Assembly: GCA_964367715.1 (NCBI GenBank) | Contig: CAYIYO010000003.1 | Span: 1 to 62,073 of the forward strand | Length of the DNA: 62,073 nt | Source: CAYIYO01 sp964367715 | Lineage (GTDB): Bacteria > Chlamydiota > Chlamydiia > Chlamydiales > Criblamydiaceae | Direction of reading: 5' to 3' | Shown: positions 42,182-50,868 of the stretch, in pieces | Layout of the letters: the number at the start of each line of letters is the position of its first letter | Position numbering within the stretch: the stretch's first letter is position 1 | The notes under the pieces: generated by a model | Seen by the model: the letters and a program-made list of their open reading frames with translations, nothing else | Told to the model about the DNA's origin: nothing | The model's database searches: none | Program-made: the position numbers and the translations under genes

Positions 42182-43060
42182 TTAAACAATATTTCCGCTA
42201 AACTTCAACTTGCGCGTCAGGGCATTAAAAAACTCTCTCGACCACAAATCTAGTGAGGTCGGATCCTTCACAAATGGCTGTACGTCTGCTTTTGCTTCAC
42301 GAAAGTCAACGGTTGCAATTTTGTTTTCTAAGAGCTGTAACAGGTCGATTTTTTTTAGTTCTGCTTCCCCTTTATAGTGTCCACTCTGTCGCAAGCGCAT
42401 CTCTAAATGTTTAATGTGGAGAGGAATTCCTTGTGCGACGTACCAGACAAAATCGTACCAGTCTCTTCCTTTTACACGATTTTTCCAGGAACGGCATAGC
42501 AGCGCATGGATTTTTCCTGCAAAGAGATCGGGTTCCGAGAATGTGCGCACAAAGAAAGGGATGGGCTGCAAAAGCATTTCTGTCGTCGTTTCGAAATGTT
42601 GCGGAGGGTCGGTATCAACTTCTAGCTTAATCTTAAGAGTAGAGTCGCGATGCTGGGATATAATCATCTTTTCAGGGACGCCGATTTCAATCAAATGCTC
42701 GATTGTGTTGCCTTTTAGGAATGCGGATTGGATTGCAGAATCTTTTCCTTTCACCTTTGAAGAGACGTCGACATGGAATCCAAAGGCTAGTAGTTCTTGC
42801 TGGATTGCATTCAGGTGAGGAGAAAGGTTAAAGGTAGCATTCGGAGCAAGCAGTGAAAAATCGAGGTCTTCGCTAAAGCGATCAAGATTGTACAAAATTC
42901 GTAGTGCGGTTCCTCCGTAAAATGCCGCTTCATCAAAAAATTTTGATCTCCATAGTCCGACCAAAGCAACCTCTTGAATGATTTCTTTTAGTGCGTTGGT
43001 ATAGTCTTGAGGGGTGGTGCACTTGTATTTTTTTAACATAATTTGGATCGCGTCGTTCAT
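42182..43060 (-). CDS. abiEii: AbiEii nucleotidyltransferase toxin
   Basis: The 292-residue product is an AbiEii/AbiGii-family nucleotidyltransferase: FFDEAAFYGGTALRILYNLD and RFSEDLDFSL (GGT and SxDxD active-site motifs), later DLFAGKIHALLCR and KGRDWYDFVWY. In characterised AbiE systems this protein stops growth on phage infection, by nucleotide addition to tRNA in related toxins. Its start overlaps the AbiEi stop by four bases. Confidence 0.92.
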   Translation of the reverse strand: MNDAIQIMLKKYKCTTPQDYTNALKEIIQEVALVGLWRSKFFDEAAFYGGTALRILYNLDRFSEDLDFSLLAPNATFNLSPHLNAIQQELLAFGFHVDVSSKVKGKDSAIQSAFLKGNTIEHLIEIGVPEKMIISQHRDSTLKIKLEVDTDPPQHFETTTEMLLQPIPFFVRTFSEPDLFAGKIHALLCRSWKNRVKGRDWYDFVWYVAQGIPLHIKHLEMRLRQSGHYKGEAELKKIDLLQLLENKIATVDFREAKADVQPFVKDPTSLDLWSREFFNALTRKLKFSGNIV

Positions 43061-43686
43061 GAGAGTCCTTTAATGGCGCTGTTGAGAAGTCGTATCACAG
43101 GGCTGTGGTATTTTTTGGTTATTGCGGAGAGGAGATCTTGATCAAAATTTTGGATGAGAGAGCGTTCAATGCGCAGATTATCTTCTAAATGCTCCACCAT
43201 TTGATCGATGGTGGTAAGTTGGACCTCTCCATGGATGCTATCGGCTAAGGCTTTTTCTTTTGTTGCAAAGAAGACGGAGCGTTCGTCATCGATAGGAATC
43301 AGAGTTAACCCCAGAGAATAGCGATTGATGCTCAAATGCTCATAGGTAAACATTCCAAGTGGGGTAGAAAAACTTTTTGTACGGCCCGTTGTCATTGAAG
43401 TGACTTGATAGACGCGCTCGGGGATGACTCCATAGTACGCCAGGGCATATTCCTTGGAAATATAGGAGGGACCATAGATAAGATTGGCAAGGACCTCGGA
43501 CGAGATGGGGGTGCGTCGCCAGTCCTCGCCAAAGACATATAACCCCTTTTTTACGCGAATAATGTCGCCTGCAGCCAGCAGTTTAGTGATTTTATCCCGT
43601 GGTTTTTTGTATTCCTTGAGGAGATCCATCAGCAGCAGATAGTCAAATTCCTCGTAGGAAACGGCTTTTCTTATATGTTTCATCAT
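43057..43686 (-). CDS. abiEi: AbiEi antitoxin/transcriptional regulator
   Basis: The 209-residue product begins with a winged helix (YEEFDYLLLMDLLKEYKKPR, KLLAAGDIIRVKKGLYVFG), then the AbiEi core (LIYGPSYISKEYALAYYGVI, YQVTSMTTGRTKSF, ATKEKALADSIHG). AbiEi proteins repress their own operon by binding inverted repeats upstream. A matching palindrome lies 25 bases before the start. AGGA stands before the ATG. Confidence 0.9.
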   Translation of the reverse strand: MMKHIRKAVSYEEFDYLLLMDLLKEYKKPRDKITKLLAAGDIIRVKKGLYVFGEDWRRTPISSEVLANLIYGPSYISKEYALAYYGVIPERVYQVTSMTTGRTKSFSTPLGMFTYEHLSINRYSLGLTLIPIDDERSVFFATKEKALADSIHGEVQLTTIDQMVEHLEDNLRIERSLIQNFDQDLLSAITKKYHSPVIRLLNSAIKGLS

Positions 43687-43710
43687 TTTGCCATCCTATC
43701 ATGATTGCGT

Positions 43711-43739
43711 CAGTATGTCCACTGAACATAGACATACTG
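43711..43739 (-). promoter_or_regulatory. Candidate AbiEi operator palindrome
   Basis: CAGTATGTC (43711-43719) and its exact inverse GACATACTG (43731-43739) are separated by 11 bases, about two helical turns centre to centre, just upstream of abiEi. AbiEi is known to bind inverted repeats in its promoter. Confidence 0.7.
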
Positions 43740-43841
43740 GTTAAAAATATAGTCTAAGCCATTGAATTTCATTAACTTAAAAAATATTCTTACAGTCAAA
43801 AACAAAAAAAAGTAGAATCAGCCCTTAATTAAAGGAATGCG

Positions 43842-44504
43842 ATGAGAGGAAAAAGTGTTTTAACTCTGCTAGTGCCACTAGTCTTTTCTATTAATCTTCT
43901 GATGGCGGCAGAATGGGATGTCGAGTATTGGCAGTATCTCACCTGGAAAAATTGGGAGCGGGGTCCTTATAAATTGTATACGGCAGGGGAGATTCGCGCG
44001 AACCACGATATTTCTACTTTGTACTTTTATCGGATCACAGAAGGGTTTGCTTACCGAGCATGTCCTTATTTAGATTTAGAAGCCCACTACACCTATATCT
44101 ATGATAAACCGATCACTGCCACACATTTTCGCAATGTGCAGCGGTATGAGTTTGAAGTGAATCCATTTTATACACTTGCAAATGGCATTTCTTTGAAATG
44201 GAAGAATCGTTTTGAGTTAATTAAAGTTCAAAATGTTTCTCTGTTAGAAAAAGTGTTACGACATCAATTTAAAGTGAGTTTTCCCATTAAAAATCGAGGA
44301 CGCTTGATTGAGATCAGTTGCTCCGATGAAGTTTTTTATAAGTTTAACACCTATACCTTCTATCAAAATCGTTTTATTCCACTAGAACTCATCTTTCAAC
44401 TTACCCCAAAGTCAACGTTTGCACTGTTTACGATGATCCGCAATTTTAAATCCGGACCTTCATGGTACCGTAGTGTTGTTTTAGGCACGCGCATCGGATT
44501 TTAG
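43842..44504 (+). CDS. DUF2490-type outer-membrane barrel protein
   Basis: The 220-residue product has a signal peptide (SVLTLLVPLVFSINLLMA) followed by EWDVEYWQYLTWKNW and a run of amphipathic beta strands ending in a terminal phenylalanine (VVLGTRIGF), typical of outer-membrane barrels. It fits the DUF2490 family. Function is unknown. AAGGA precedes the ATG. A repeat C hairpin follows. Confidence 0.8.
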   Translation: MRGKSVLTLLVPLVFSINLLMAAEWDVEYWQYLTWKNWERGPYKLYTAGEIRANHDISTLYFYRITEGFAYRACPYLDLEAHYTYIYDKPITATHFRNVQRYEFEVNPFYTLANGISLKWKNRFELIKVQNVSLLEKVLRHQFKVSFPIKNRGRLIEISCSDEVFYKFNTYTFYQNRFIPLELIFQLTPKSTFALFTMIRNFKSGPSWYRSVVLGTRIGF

Positions 44505-44529
44505 GTAGTTTAAAGATAAAGAAAAAAAA

Positions 44530-44602
44530 TACCACATAGTCCACAGAGGATAGAGAGAGAAATTAAGATTAAAAATTCAAATTCTCTGCGGGCTGTGTGG
44601 TA
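44530..44602. terminator. Repeat C hairpin between convergent genes
   Basis: TACCACATAGTCCACAGAG pairs with CTCTGCGGGCTGTGTGGTA around an AT-rich loop. It lies between the 3' ends of the DUF2490 gene and the lipase-like gene. Confidence 0.68.
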
Positions 44603-44613
44603 GAAATAACACT

Positions 44614-47127
44614 TTAAGCACTTTCAAGAAGTTGTTTATTTTGGAATAAAGAGAGTGTTGAATCCAAAATTTCTTTTCTTGCATCTTTAGATTGTTCGTC
44701 AAGATAGGTATTAACGGGGCTACTCAAAAAACGAATGGGCGTTAAATGCGATTTAACGGTGCTTATTCCGATAATATAGAGACTATTGTAGGCGATATTT
44801 ATAATGGGCCGTTCTTTGATTATGCGATGAGCGTGCGTTGATAAATCAGACCAACTGTGGCGGATCCCATATAAATACTTTTCTACGTCTTTTTCATCTT
44901 CTCTTAAGTCGAGAATTTTTCTAGGGATAATTGTGTCGGTGCACGCATGCGCATAGAGGCAATGTTTTCCTAAAATAGATAACCCTAAATTATAACATTC
45001 GGTTATTTCAATGGAGTCCGCATCTAAGCTTCCCGCTCCCAGCTGCACTTGGCCTGTAATGGAAACGGCGTCCATTTGCACAAAATGATGACGTACTATC
45101 GTTAGAGGAGCTATTTTAGCAGCAGCTTGATAGCGCGCATTTGTTACAAGAGGAATCCCTGCCGGATTAAACGTGTGAATATTAATTGATCTAATTTTTG
45201 GAAGGAAGTATTGAAAATAGGTTTGATTAACGGTCTCGGAATATAGTTCCATTAAAAGTGCGGCTCCATTTTGTGCGTCGGCTCCTCCGAGACTATGGCC
45301 TGTGAATTCAATTGCAAAAGTCGTTTGTGGAAACACCTCTAGAAACGATACCATGACTTTTTTTAAGGCATCGAGGAACAAGGGTCCACCTTTTTCATCC
45401 CATAGCTTGTATCCCGGGCCCTTGGCATTTAGGTCACGTTTTTTGGAGAGGGAATTAGGGATGGTCCCTTGAAAGATCAGTTTTATTGGAATATTCATCG
45501 GAGGATTTTCGACGTCACCCGAAATGGAAACAGGAGCACAGATTTGGCAGACAAAGCCGGGCTCGTGAAGGACATCTGTCACTTCGTACAGAATGGTCTC
45601 TTCTTTTTCCGAAAGATGAAAAAGTGTTCCTTTGCGAAAGTCGCAGTGCGTGTGTTTTGTTATCAGACCTTGCGCGTCGATATAGGTAGGGTTTTTAAGG
45701 TAATACTCATTCCAATAACCCACTTTTCTTGCAAGAAATTCGGATGCCTGTACCTGTTGGTGGCTTCTGTAGAGTTCCTGTTTTCTCCCCTTAGAGAGGT
45801 GGGGATGGGCGGAGAGACTGCGGTAGTAGGGCATGCAGTCGAATAATGGATCTACTGTTGCTGCAGCGAGAGTGTTTTTTAGCTTGATCCATTTTTCGAT
45901 GTATTTAGCCGTCTCTTTTTTGTACATGGTCGATCCATGCGTCTCAATGATAGTGTCGATCAGGGAGATGAGAGGAGAGATTTTATGTTTGATTGCTTCG
46001 GAATTATTATTGCAAGACTGTAAATAAGCCAAGCAGGTTGTAGCGACAGTTAAAAAGCTCAGGTATTTATCGCTGTGAAAGAGAGTCGCATTTGTGGGCG
46101 AGACAAAAAAAACGTGGAGCTGGTTAAGCAAGCGGAGCGGGGAGATGAAAAAATGAGTGGAAGGCTGCCAGCGTTCAGCGGATTCGATATCTGCCAGGAC
46201 GCACATTTCGTTGATTAGCGTCTGCTCTTCGATTGTGCTTGAGGGAAAGGCATTGAGGTAGACGGGATCAATGCTAAACGTTTCTGGACAGAGGGGGATA
46301 TCAAAAAAGTCGATAAGAGAGCGGCCGTCTGGAGCACGACGAAAATATTCAAAAGGGCGGTCTTTTGTCAGATCTTCTTTTTTGACATTTGATGCGAGGG
46401 CCATTAAGCAGCCTTGGATGGTTTCTCTTTTGATAGTAGGCGCATTGCGATCTGAAATGCAAAATTTTTTGATGAAAATGGCGAGTCGCTCTCCATAATC
46501 TTGTTCAATACGGTCTAAAAAGGGTTTCATCTGGCAACTTTCAAATCGTGTTGTAAAGAGATGGGGTAGAGTTGGTAGAGAGAGAGGATCAATCAAAGCT
46601 AGTTCAAAAAAAAATTCTTCACATTCTTCGCGAATGGCCATTAAAGAAGCAACAAAGGTGGGATAGGAGGCATAATCGTCGATTATGGTATTAAGCCCCT
46701 CTACCATTTTAGAGGCGAGACGAACAGCTTTCCAGTTATCTTTATTATTGCTGTTAAAAAAATCATTTAATTTTGTGACGCGAGAACGAATTGCAGCGAC
46801 GACCTTTTTTTCGTTAAACCAGCCGCTTGTTTTCGCGTAGGAAAGATTTCCTTCGGCATCGGCATAGAGATAAGAATAGGTTGGTTTGTATGAAATCACT
46901 GGAGCAAGTTGCATTTCTAATACGGAAAATGATTCTAATTCTTCAACCAATGCGAAAAGTTCGCCGTAAATTTCGTCGCGGGCATTGTTAATGGATTCTT
47001 CTTTGAATTCTTTTTCAGAGACTGCGAAAACAGGAGGACCTTCTTCTTCAATCATCAGAAGTGTGGGAATGGGTGAGAGAGGGATTAAAGTAGAGGGGTG
47101 TAAATAACTAACCGGGGGGGTTCCCAT
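44614..47127 (-). CDS. Large lipase-like (class 3, GHSLGG) protein
   Basis: The 837-residue product has no signal peptide. The first 480 residues are helical and unrecognised; the C-terminal part contains FAIEFTGHSLGGADAQNGAA, the nucleophile elbow of class 3 lipases with Ser at about residue 610, followed by INIHTFNPAGIPLV. The catalytic Asp and His are not certain (HHFVQMDAVSITG is a candidate region). Such domains occur in secreted lipases and in chlamydial or Legionella effectors; a role in host or own membranes is inferred. AAGGAGATC precedes the ATG. Confidence 0.7.
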   Translation of the reverse strand: MGTPPVSYLHPSTLIPLSPIPTLLMIEEEGPPVFAVSEKEFKEESINNARDEIYGELFALVEELESFSVLEMQLAPVISYKPTYSYLYADAEGNLSYAKTSGWFNEKKVVAAIRSRVTKLNDFFNSNNKDNWKAVRLASKMVEGLNTIIDDYASYPTFVASLMAIREECEEFFFELALIDPLSLPTLPHLFTTRFESCQMKPFLDRIEQDYGERLAIFIKKFCISDRNAPTIKRETIQGCLMALASNVKKEDLTKDRPFEYFRRAPDGRSLIDFFDIPLCPETFSIDPVYLNAFPSSTIEEQTLINEMCVLADIESAERWQPSTHFFISPLRLLNQLHVFFVSPTNATLFHSDKYLSFLTVATTCLAYLQSCNNNSEAIKHKISPLISLIDTIIETHGSTMYKKETAKYIEKWIKLKNTLAAATVDPLFDCMPYYRSLSAHPHLSKGRKQELYRSHQQVQASEFLARKVGYWNEYYLKNPTYIDAQGLITKHTHCDFRKGTLFHLSEKEETILYEVTDVLHEPGFVCQICAPVSISGDVENPPMNIPIKLIFQGTIPNSLSKKRDLNAKGPGYKLWDEKGGPLFLDALKKVMVSFLEVFPQTTFAIEFTGHSLGGADAQNGAALLMELYSETVNQTYFQYFLPKIRSINIHTFNPAGIPLVTNARYQAAAKIAPLTIVRHHFVQMDAVSITGQVQLGAGSLDADSIEITECYNLGLSILGKHCLYAHACTDTIIPRKILDLREDEKDVEKYLYGIRHSWSDLSTHAHRIIKERPIINIAYNSLYIIGISTVKSHLTPIRFLSSPVNTYLDEQSKDARKEILDSTLSLFQNKQLLESA

Positions 47128-47193
47128 CAAGATCTCCTTAATAAGTTTTTGCTTATTAAAATGGAGAGGGCAATTAGAAGCAAGAAAGGAAAA

Positions 47194-47219
47194 TCCAGGA
47201 CCTCGAAGGAGGTCCTGGA
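47194..47219 (-). terminator. Strong Rho-independent terminator of BON gene
   Basis: TCCAGGACCTC and GAGGTCCTGGA form a perfect 11-bp stem with a four-base loop; on the minus strand it is followed by TTTTCCTTTCTT. It lies seven bases past the stop of the BON-domain gene and suggests high expression. Confidence 0.92.
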
Positions 47220-47226
47220 AAACGAA

Positions 47227-47964
47227 TTATCGCACGTTGATTTGGTTAGTTACGCTAGTAACACCACTTACTTGTGCCATTGATTCAATTCTTGCTTTTT
47301 CTGCAGCATTCGCAACGTTACCGCTAAGGGTAACAACGCCATTGTTTACAGAAATTGTGATATTTTTTGCTGTTTCAGAAAGAGTACTGTCGTTTTTCAA
47401 TGCAGTTTGGATGCTTTGCATAATCGAATCATCAGTTGTTCCAGCCATTGTTGGTTGAGCAAATGAACGATATTCACTTGTTGCTCTTGGATCAGCATAC
47501 GCTACTTGGTTGCGTGATGGGCTTGTTGTGTTGGAATATTGGGCTTGGCCATTTCCATGGTAGCGTTGATTGTGTGCATCCATTGAGTAGGTTGTGTCGA
47601 TGTAAGTTGTTCTGTATTCGCCGTTTCTTGCATAAGAATATCCCATGTGGTTACCGCCGCAATTGCAGCAAGCTTTTGGGCATTCCCAACGTGTTTGTGG
47701 GCCACAGCATTTTTTCACTGGAGCTGCGCATGGTTTTGCAGGAGCAGCACATGCTTTGTAAGGACGACAGCATGTTGCAGGTGTTGGTTGGCAGCAGCGT
47801 GGAGCTGGTTTGCATGTGTCGCATCCGCAGCCATCGTTGTTATTTGAACGTCCAGAGTAGTAGTTATTGTTATACCCTCTAGAATTATAGTTATCAGCAG
47901 ATAATCCGCCTACGACAGCTAATGCGGCAAAAGCTGTGATGGCTAATGTTGTTGATAGTTTCAT
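47227..47964 (-). CDS. Cysteine-rich BON-domain envelope protein
   Basis: The 245-residue product has a signal peptide (TTLAITAFAALAVVGGLSA), an Asn/Tyr/Gly-rich stretch, then fifteen cysteines between residues 46 and 102, many as CC pairs with proline spacing (CCQPTPATCC, CAAPAKPCAAP). A low-complexity link leads to a BON domain at about 175-245 (ITISVNNGVVTLSGNVANAA). BON domains bind membranes or envelope partners; cysteine-rich proteins of chlamydiae are disulfide cross-linked in elementary bodies. The fusion would be a cross-linked envelope anchor. A strong terminator and an AT-rich 200-base upstream region indicate a well-expressed single gene. Confidence 0.85.
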   Translation of the reverse strand: MKLSTTLAITAFAALAVVGGLSADNYNSRGYNNNYYSGRSNNNDGCGCDTCKPAPRCCQPTPATCCRPYKACAAPAKPCAAPVKKCCGPQTRWECPKACCNCGGNHMGYSYARNGEYRTTYIDTTYSMDAHNQRYHGNGQAQYSNTTSPSRNQVAYADPRATSEYRSFAQPTMAGTTDDSIMQSIQTALKNDSTLSETAKNITISVNNGVVTLSGNVANAAEKARIESMAQVSGVTSVTNQINVR

Positions 47965-48165
47965 AATACCCTTCCTTTGTTTTTTATTACTGCCTGAAAT
48001 AAATTCAGGGCTACTAACGAGAACTGATGGAATGATTAATTGGAACAGAGTGATGATAAAAAATCAGAATTCACATTTTGTGATATATTTGGTGTTTAAT
48101 TGAAAGGTATATTAATTAAATAAATATTTCAAATCAATTGTTTTTAAATACTTAAGTTGTTGATG

Positions 48166-49269
48166 TTAAACAGTTAACTCTACTTTATATATCGAGGAGC
48201 GGCTGAAATTTTGAATCCATTCGAAGGTAGTTTTTAAAAGCGTTGAGTCTACGTTTACGCATTGAGGAGGTCTTCGATCGTTCAATAAAATAAAACGAGG
48301 AGTGTGATTGACCGATTTTTTATCTAAGGCCATCGCCACTATTAAATCGTCAAAAGAAAAAGAAGAGGGAAATTCTAACGGAATACTGTATCGATTAAAA
48401 ATATTTTTTATGGATTCAAAAGAAAAGTGATCGATGGTTCCTTGTAAAAATGCAAGATGACTTTCAAATAAAATCCCCAATGCAACGGCTTCGCCGTGAG
48501 ACAAGCGATAATCTGTTAACAGTTCTAACGCGTGGCCAACGGTGTGGCCAAAGTTGAGTAGATGGCGTCTTCCCGCCTCTCGCTCATCTTCTTCAACAAT
48601 TGCCATTTTTATTTCGCAGCTTCCTTTGATGGCTTTTTTTATTGTATCTGGATCTAACGACAGAATTTTTTCTGCCTGGGTTTCCATGAACGCAAAATAG
48701 GGAGTGTCGGAAATGAGTCCATGTTTGATCATTTCAACGATCCCGTTCTTTAGCTCGCATAACGGGAGGGTAGCGAGAATATCAGGATCGATCCATATTG
48801 ATTGAGGCTGGTAGAAGGTTCCGATCAAATTTTTTCCTTGGGAAACATTCACGCCATTTTTCCCTCCTAAGGAGGCATCTACCATTGCCAAAAGCGTTGT
48901 AGGGACCATGATTACGGGAACGCCTCGACAATACGTGGCAGCGAGGTATCCAGCGAGATCTGTCACGACGCCTCCGCCGAGTGCGAGGATGCAGCTGTCG
49001 CGTCCGTATCCTTTTTGCAGAAGCTGATCTTCGAGCTGCTGTTTTGTTTCTCTTGTTTTGAAGATTTCTCCTGTTGGAAAGGAAAAGAGATCTGTCGTCA
49101 CTCCTGCTCCGCGTAAAATTTGGCAGAGAGATTCGCCATAAAGAGAAGCGACTATTTCGTCGGTGATCAATGCGCAGCGGCAGCCCAGAGAACGGATGTG
49201 GGAAATAAAAGCAGACGGATTTTTTAAAAGTCCGGATTGTAGATGAATCGTCTTTTTCATCATATTCAT
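48166..49269 (-). CDS. aroB: 3-dehydroquinate synthase AroB
   Basis: AroB converts DAHP to 3-dehydroquinate. The 367-residue product shows LALGGGVVTDLAGYLAATYC, VPTTLLAMVDASLGGKNGVN, NLIGTFYQP, KNGIVEMIKHGLI and the metal-binding NFGHTVGHALE with LSHGEAVALG. It is the last gene of aroA-aroK-aroC-aroB, with an ATGA overlap with aroC. In Chlamydia aroDE follows; here the next gene is the BON protein, so aroDE lies elsewhere. Confidence 0.95.
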   Translation of the reverse strand: MNMMKKTIHLQSGLLKNPSAFISHIRSLGCRCALITDEIVASLYGESLCQILRGAGVTTDLFSFPTGEIFKTRETKQQLEDQLLQKGYGRDSCILALGGGVVTDLAGYLAATYCRGVPVIMVPTTLLAMVDASLGGKNGVNVSQGKNLIGTFYQPQSIWIDPDILATLPLCELKNGIVEMIKHGLISDTPYFAFMETQAEKILSLDPDTIKKAIKGSCEIKMAIVEEDEREAGRRHLLNFGHTVGHALELLTDYRLSHGEAVALGILFESHLAFLQGTIDHFSFESIKNIFNRYSIPLEFPSSFSFDDLIVAMALDKKSVNHTPRFILLNDRRPPQCVNVDSTLLKTTFEWIQNFSRSSIYKVELTV

Positions 49270-50354
49270 ATCTGACTACACCTATTAAGGAGAAGCGCAT
49301 CGGCGATGACCAGTGCTGCCATTGCTTCTACGACGGGAACCGCTCGAATGGCAACGCAGGGATCGTGTCGAGAACCTTGAGGTAGCTCAAATAAAGCGGA
49401 TTCTTTCTCTACTGTGACCGTTGGTTGTGTTTTCTTAATACTCGACGTCGGTTTGAACGCCACGCTTCCGACAATCGGCATCCCGGTTGAAATGCCCGCT
49501 AAAATGCCGCCGGCATGATTAGATGCTGTTTGGATCGTTTCATTTTCAACAATAAAGCCATCATTATGTTCCGAGCCTTTCATCTGTACGCTGCTAAATC
49601 CTTCTCCAATTTCAAACCCTTTTGTTGCAGGCAATCCCATCATGGCGTGGGCGAGAGTTGCTTCAAGCTTTTGGTAGAGAGGTTCTCCGAGTCCGGCGGG
49701 AGCCCCGACAATTCGAAATTCGACGATACCTCCAAGAGAGTCGCCTTCTGCAATCGCTTCATCCAATAGGCGCATCATCGCTTTGGTTGTCGTTGGATCC
49801 GGACAAAAGAGGGGGCTGGCTAGCGTATGCGTGCGCAGTTGGTTGTTGTCGCCTTCATATGTGCAGGAGACAGGTCCGATTTGTTTAAGAAAAGCAGTGA
49901 CTTCGATACCGTTCAACGCGAGAAATTTTTTGGCGACAGCTCCGGCAGCGACACGTACGGCAGTTTCCCGCGCAGAGGCACGTCCGCCGCCGCGATAATC
50001 AAAAATTCCATACTTTTCCAAATAAGTAAACGTGGCGTGTCCGGGGCGTAACAAATTTTTAATGGGGGCGTATTTACTTGAGTCTGGATCTTTGTTTGGA
50101 ATGAGGATGCTAATAGGAGTTCCTGTGGTTTTTCCTTCAAAGATACCTGAATAAATGGTTGCGCGATCTTCTTCTAGACGCGGAGAAGTATAAGGGGATT
50201 TTCCTGGCGCGCGCCGCGCAAGGGCGGCATCGATTTCTTTTTCACTAATTTCAAGTCCGGCGGGACATCCATCGATGATGACACCGATGGCTTTTCCGTG
50301 GGATTCTCCCCATGTGGTGATTTTAAATAATGTGCCGAAAAAGTTACTCGCCAT
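49266..50354 (-). CDS. aroC: Chorismate synthase AroC
   Basis: AroC converts EPSP to chorismate with reduced FMN. The 362-residue product carries FGTLFKITTWGESHGKAIGV, the GHATFTYLEKYGIFDYRGGG segment with RASARETAVRVAAGA, and DPCVAIRAVPVVEAMAALVI at the end. Start by family length; an in-frame ATG three codons earlier is possible. It overlaps aroK and aroB. Confidence 0.96.
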   Translation of the reverse strand: MASNFFGTLFKITTWGESHGKAIGVIIDGCPAGLEISEKEIDAALARRAPGKSPYTSPRLEEDRATIYSGIFEGKTTGTPISILIPNKDPDSSKYAPIKNLLRPGHATFTYLEKYGIFDYRGGGRASARETAVRVAAGAVAKKFLALNGIEVTAFLKQIGPVSCTYEGDNNQLRTHTLASPLFCPDPTTTKAMMRLLDEAIAEGDSLGGIVEFRIVGAPAGLGEPLYQKLEATLAHAMMGLPATKGFEIGEGFSSVQMKGSEHNDGFIVENETIQTASNHAGGILAGISTGMPIVGSVAFKPTSSIKKTQPTVTVEKESALFELPQGSRHDPCVAIRAVPVVEAMAALVIADALLLNRCSQI

Positions 50355-50868
50355 CTGTGACATTCCATTTGTTGATTACTGCCATGGCAACCTCTTCTTC
50401 GGCTTGTTGCTCTGTTTCAATCGTGTGGTGTGCTGCATTTTCATATACAGGAATTCGCTTTTCTATAAGAGCATTAAAAGACTCTCTCTCTTTTACATAA
50501 GGAGGGATCCCACGAAGACAAATTCTACTCCAAATAGTATCTGGCGATGCCTTAAGATAAATAATTGTTCCCCATTGACGCAGCAATTCGACACTATTTG
50601 TAGAAGTTAAAGTCCCCCCTCCTAGGGCAATGACCACACCTTTTTGATCGACTAAAGATTCAACCGCATCCTTTTCCATCTGTCGAAAATACTCTTCGCC
50701 TTCCTCTAAAAAAATTTCTCGACAAGAGTAACTTTTATTTTTTTTTTGTTTATACAAAAGGATGATGAGGTCATCGACGTCAATGAACTCCTTACCCAGT
50801 TTATTAGCCACATGTTTTCCGATCACTGTTTTTCCACTCATGGGTAGGCCGCATAAAATAATATTCAC
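50344..50868 (-). CDS. aroK: Shikimate kinase
   Basis: The 174-residue product phosphorylates shikimate: P-loop CGLPMSGKTVIGKHVANKLG, shikimate-binding FIDVDDLI, lid/second site VIALGGGTLTS (GGG motif) and RGIPPYVKERESF. It overlaps aroA (four bases) and aroC. The same enzyme is called aroL in Chlamydia annotation. Confidence 0.93.
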   Translation of the reverse strand: MNIILCGLPMSGKTVIGKHVANKLGKEFIDVDDLIILLYKQKKNKSYSCREIFLEEGEEYFRQMEKDAVESLVDQKGVVIALGGGTLTSTNSVELLRQWGTIIYLKASPDTIWSRICLRGIPPYVKERESFNALIEKRIPVYENAAHHTIETEQQAEEEVAMAVINKWNVTDGE

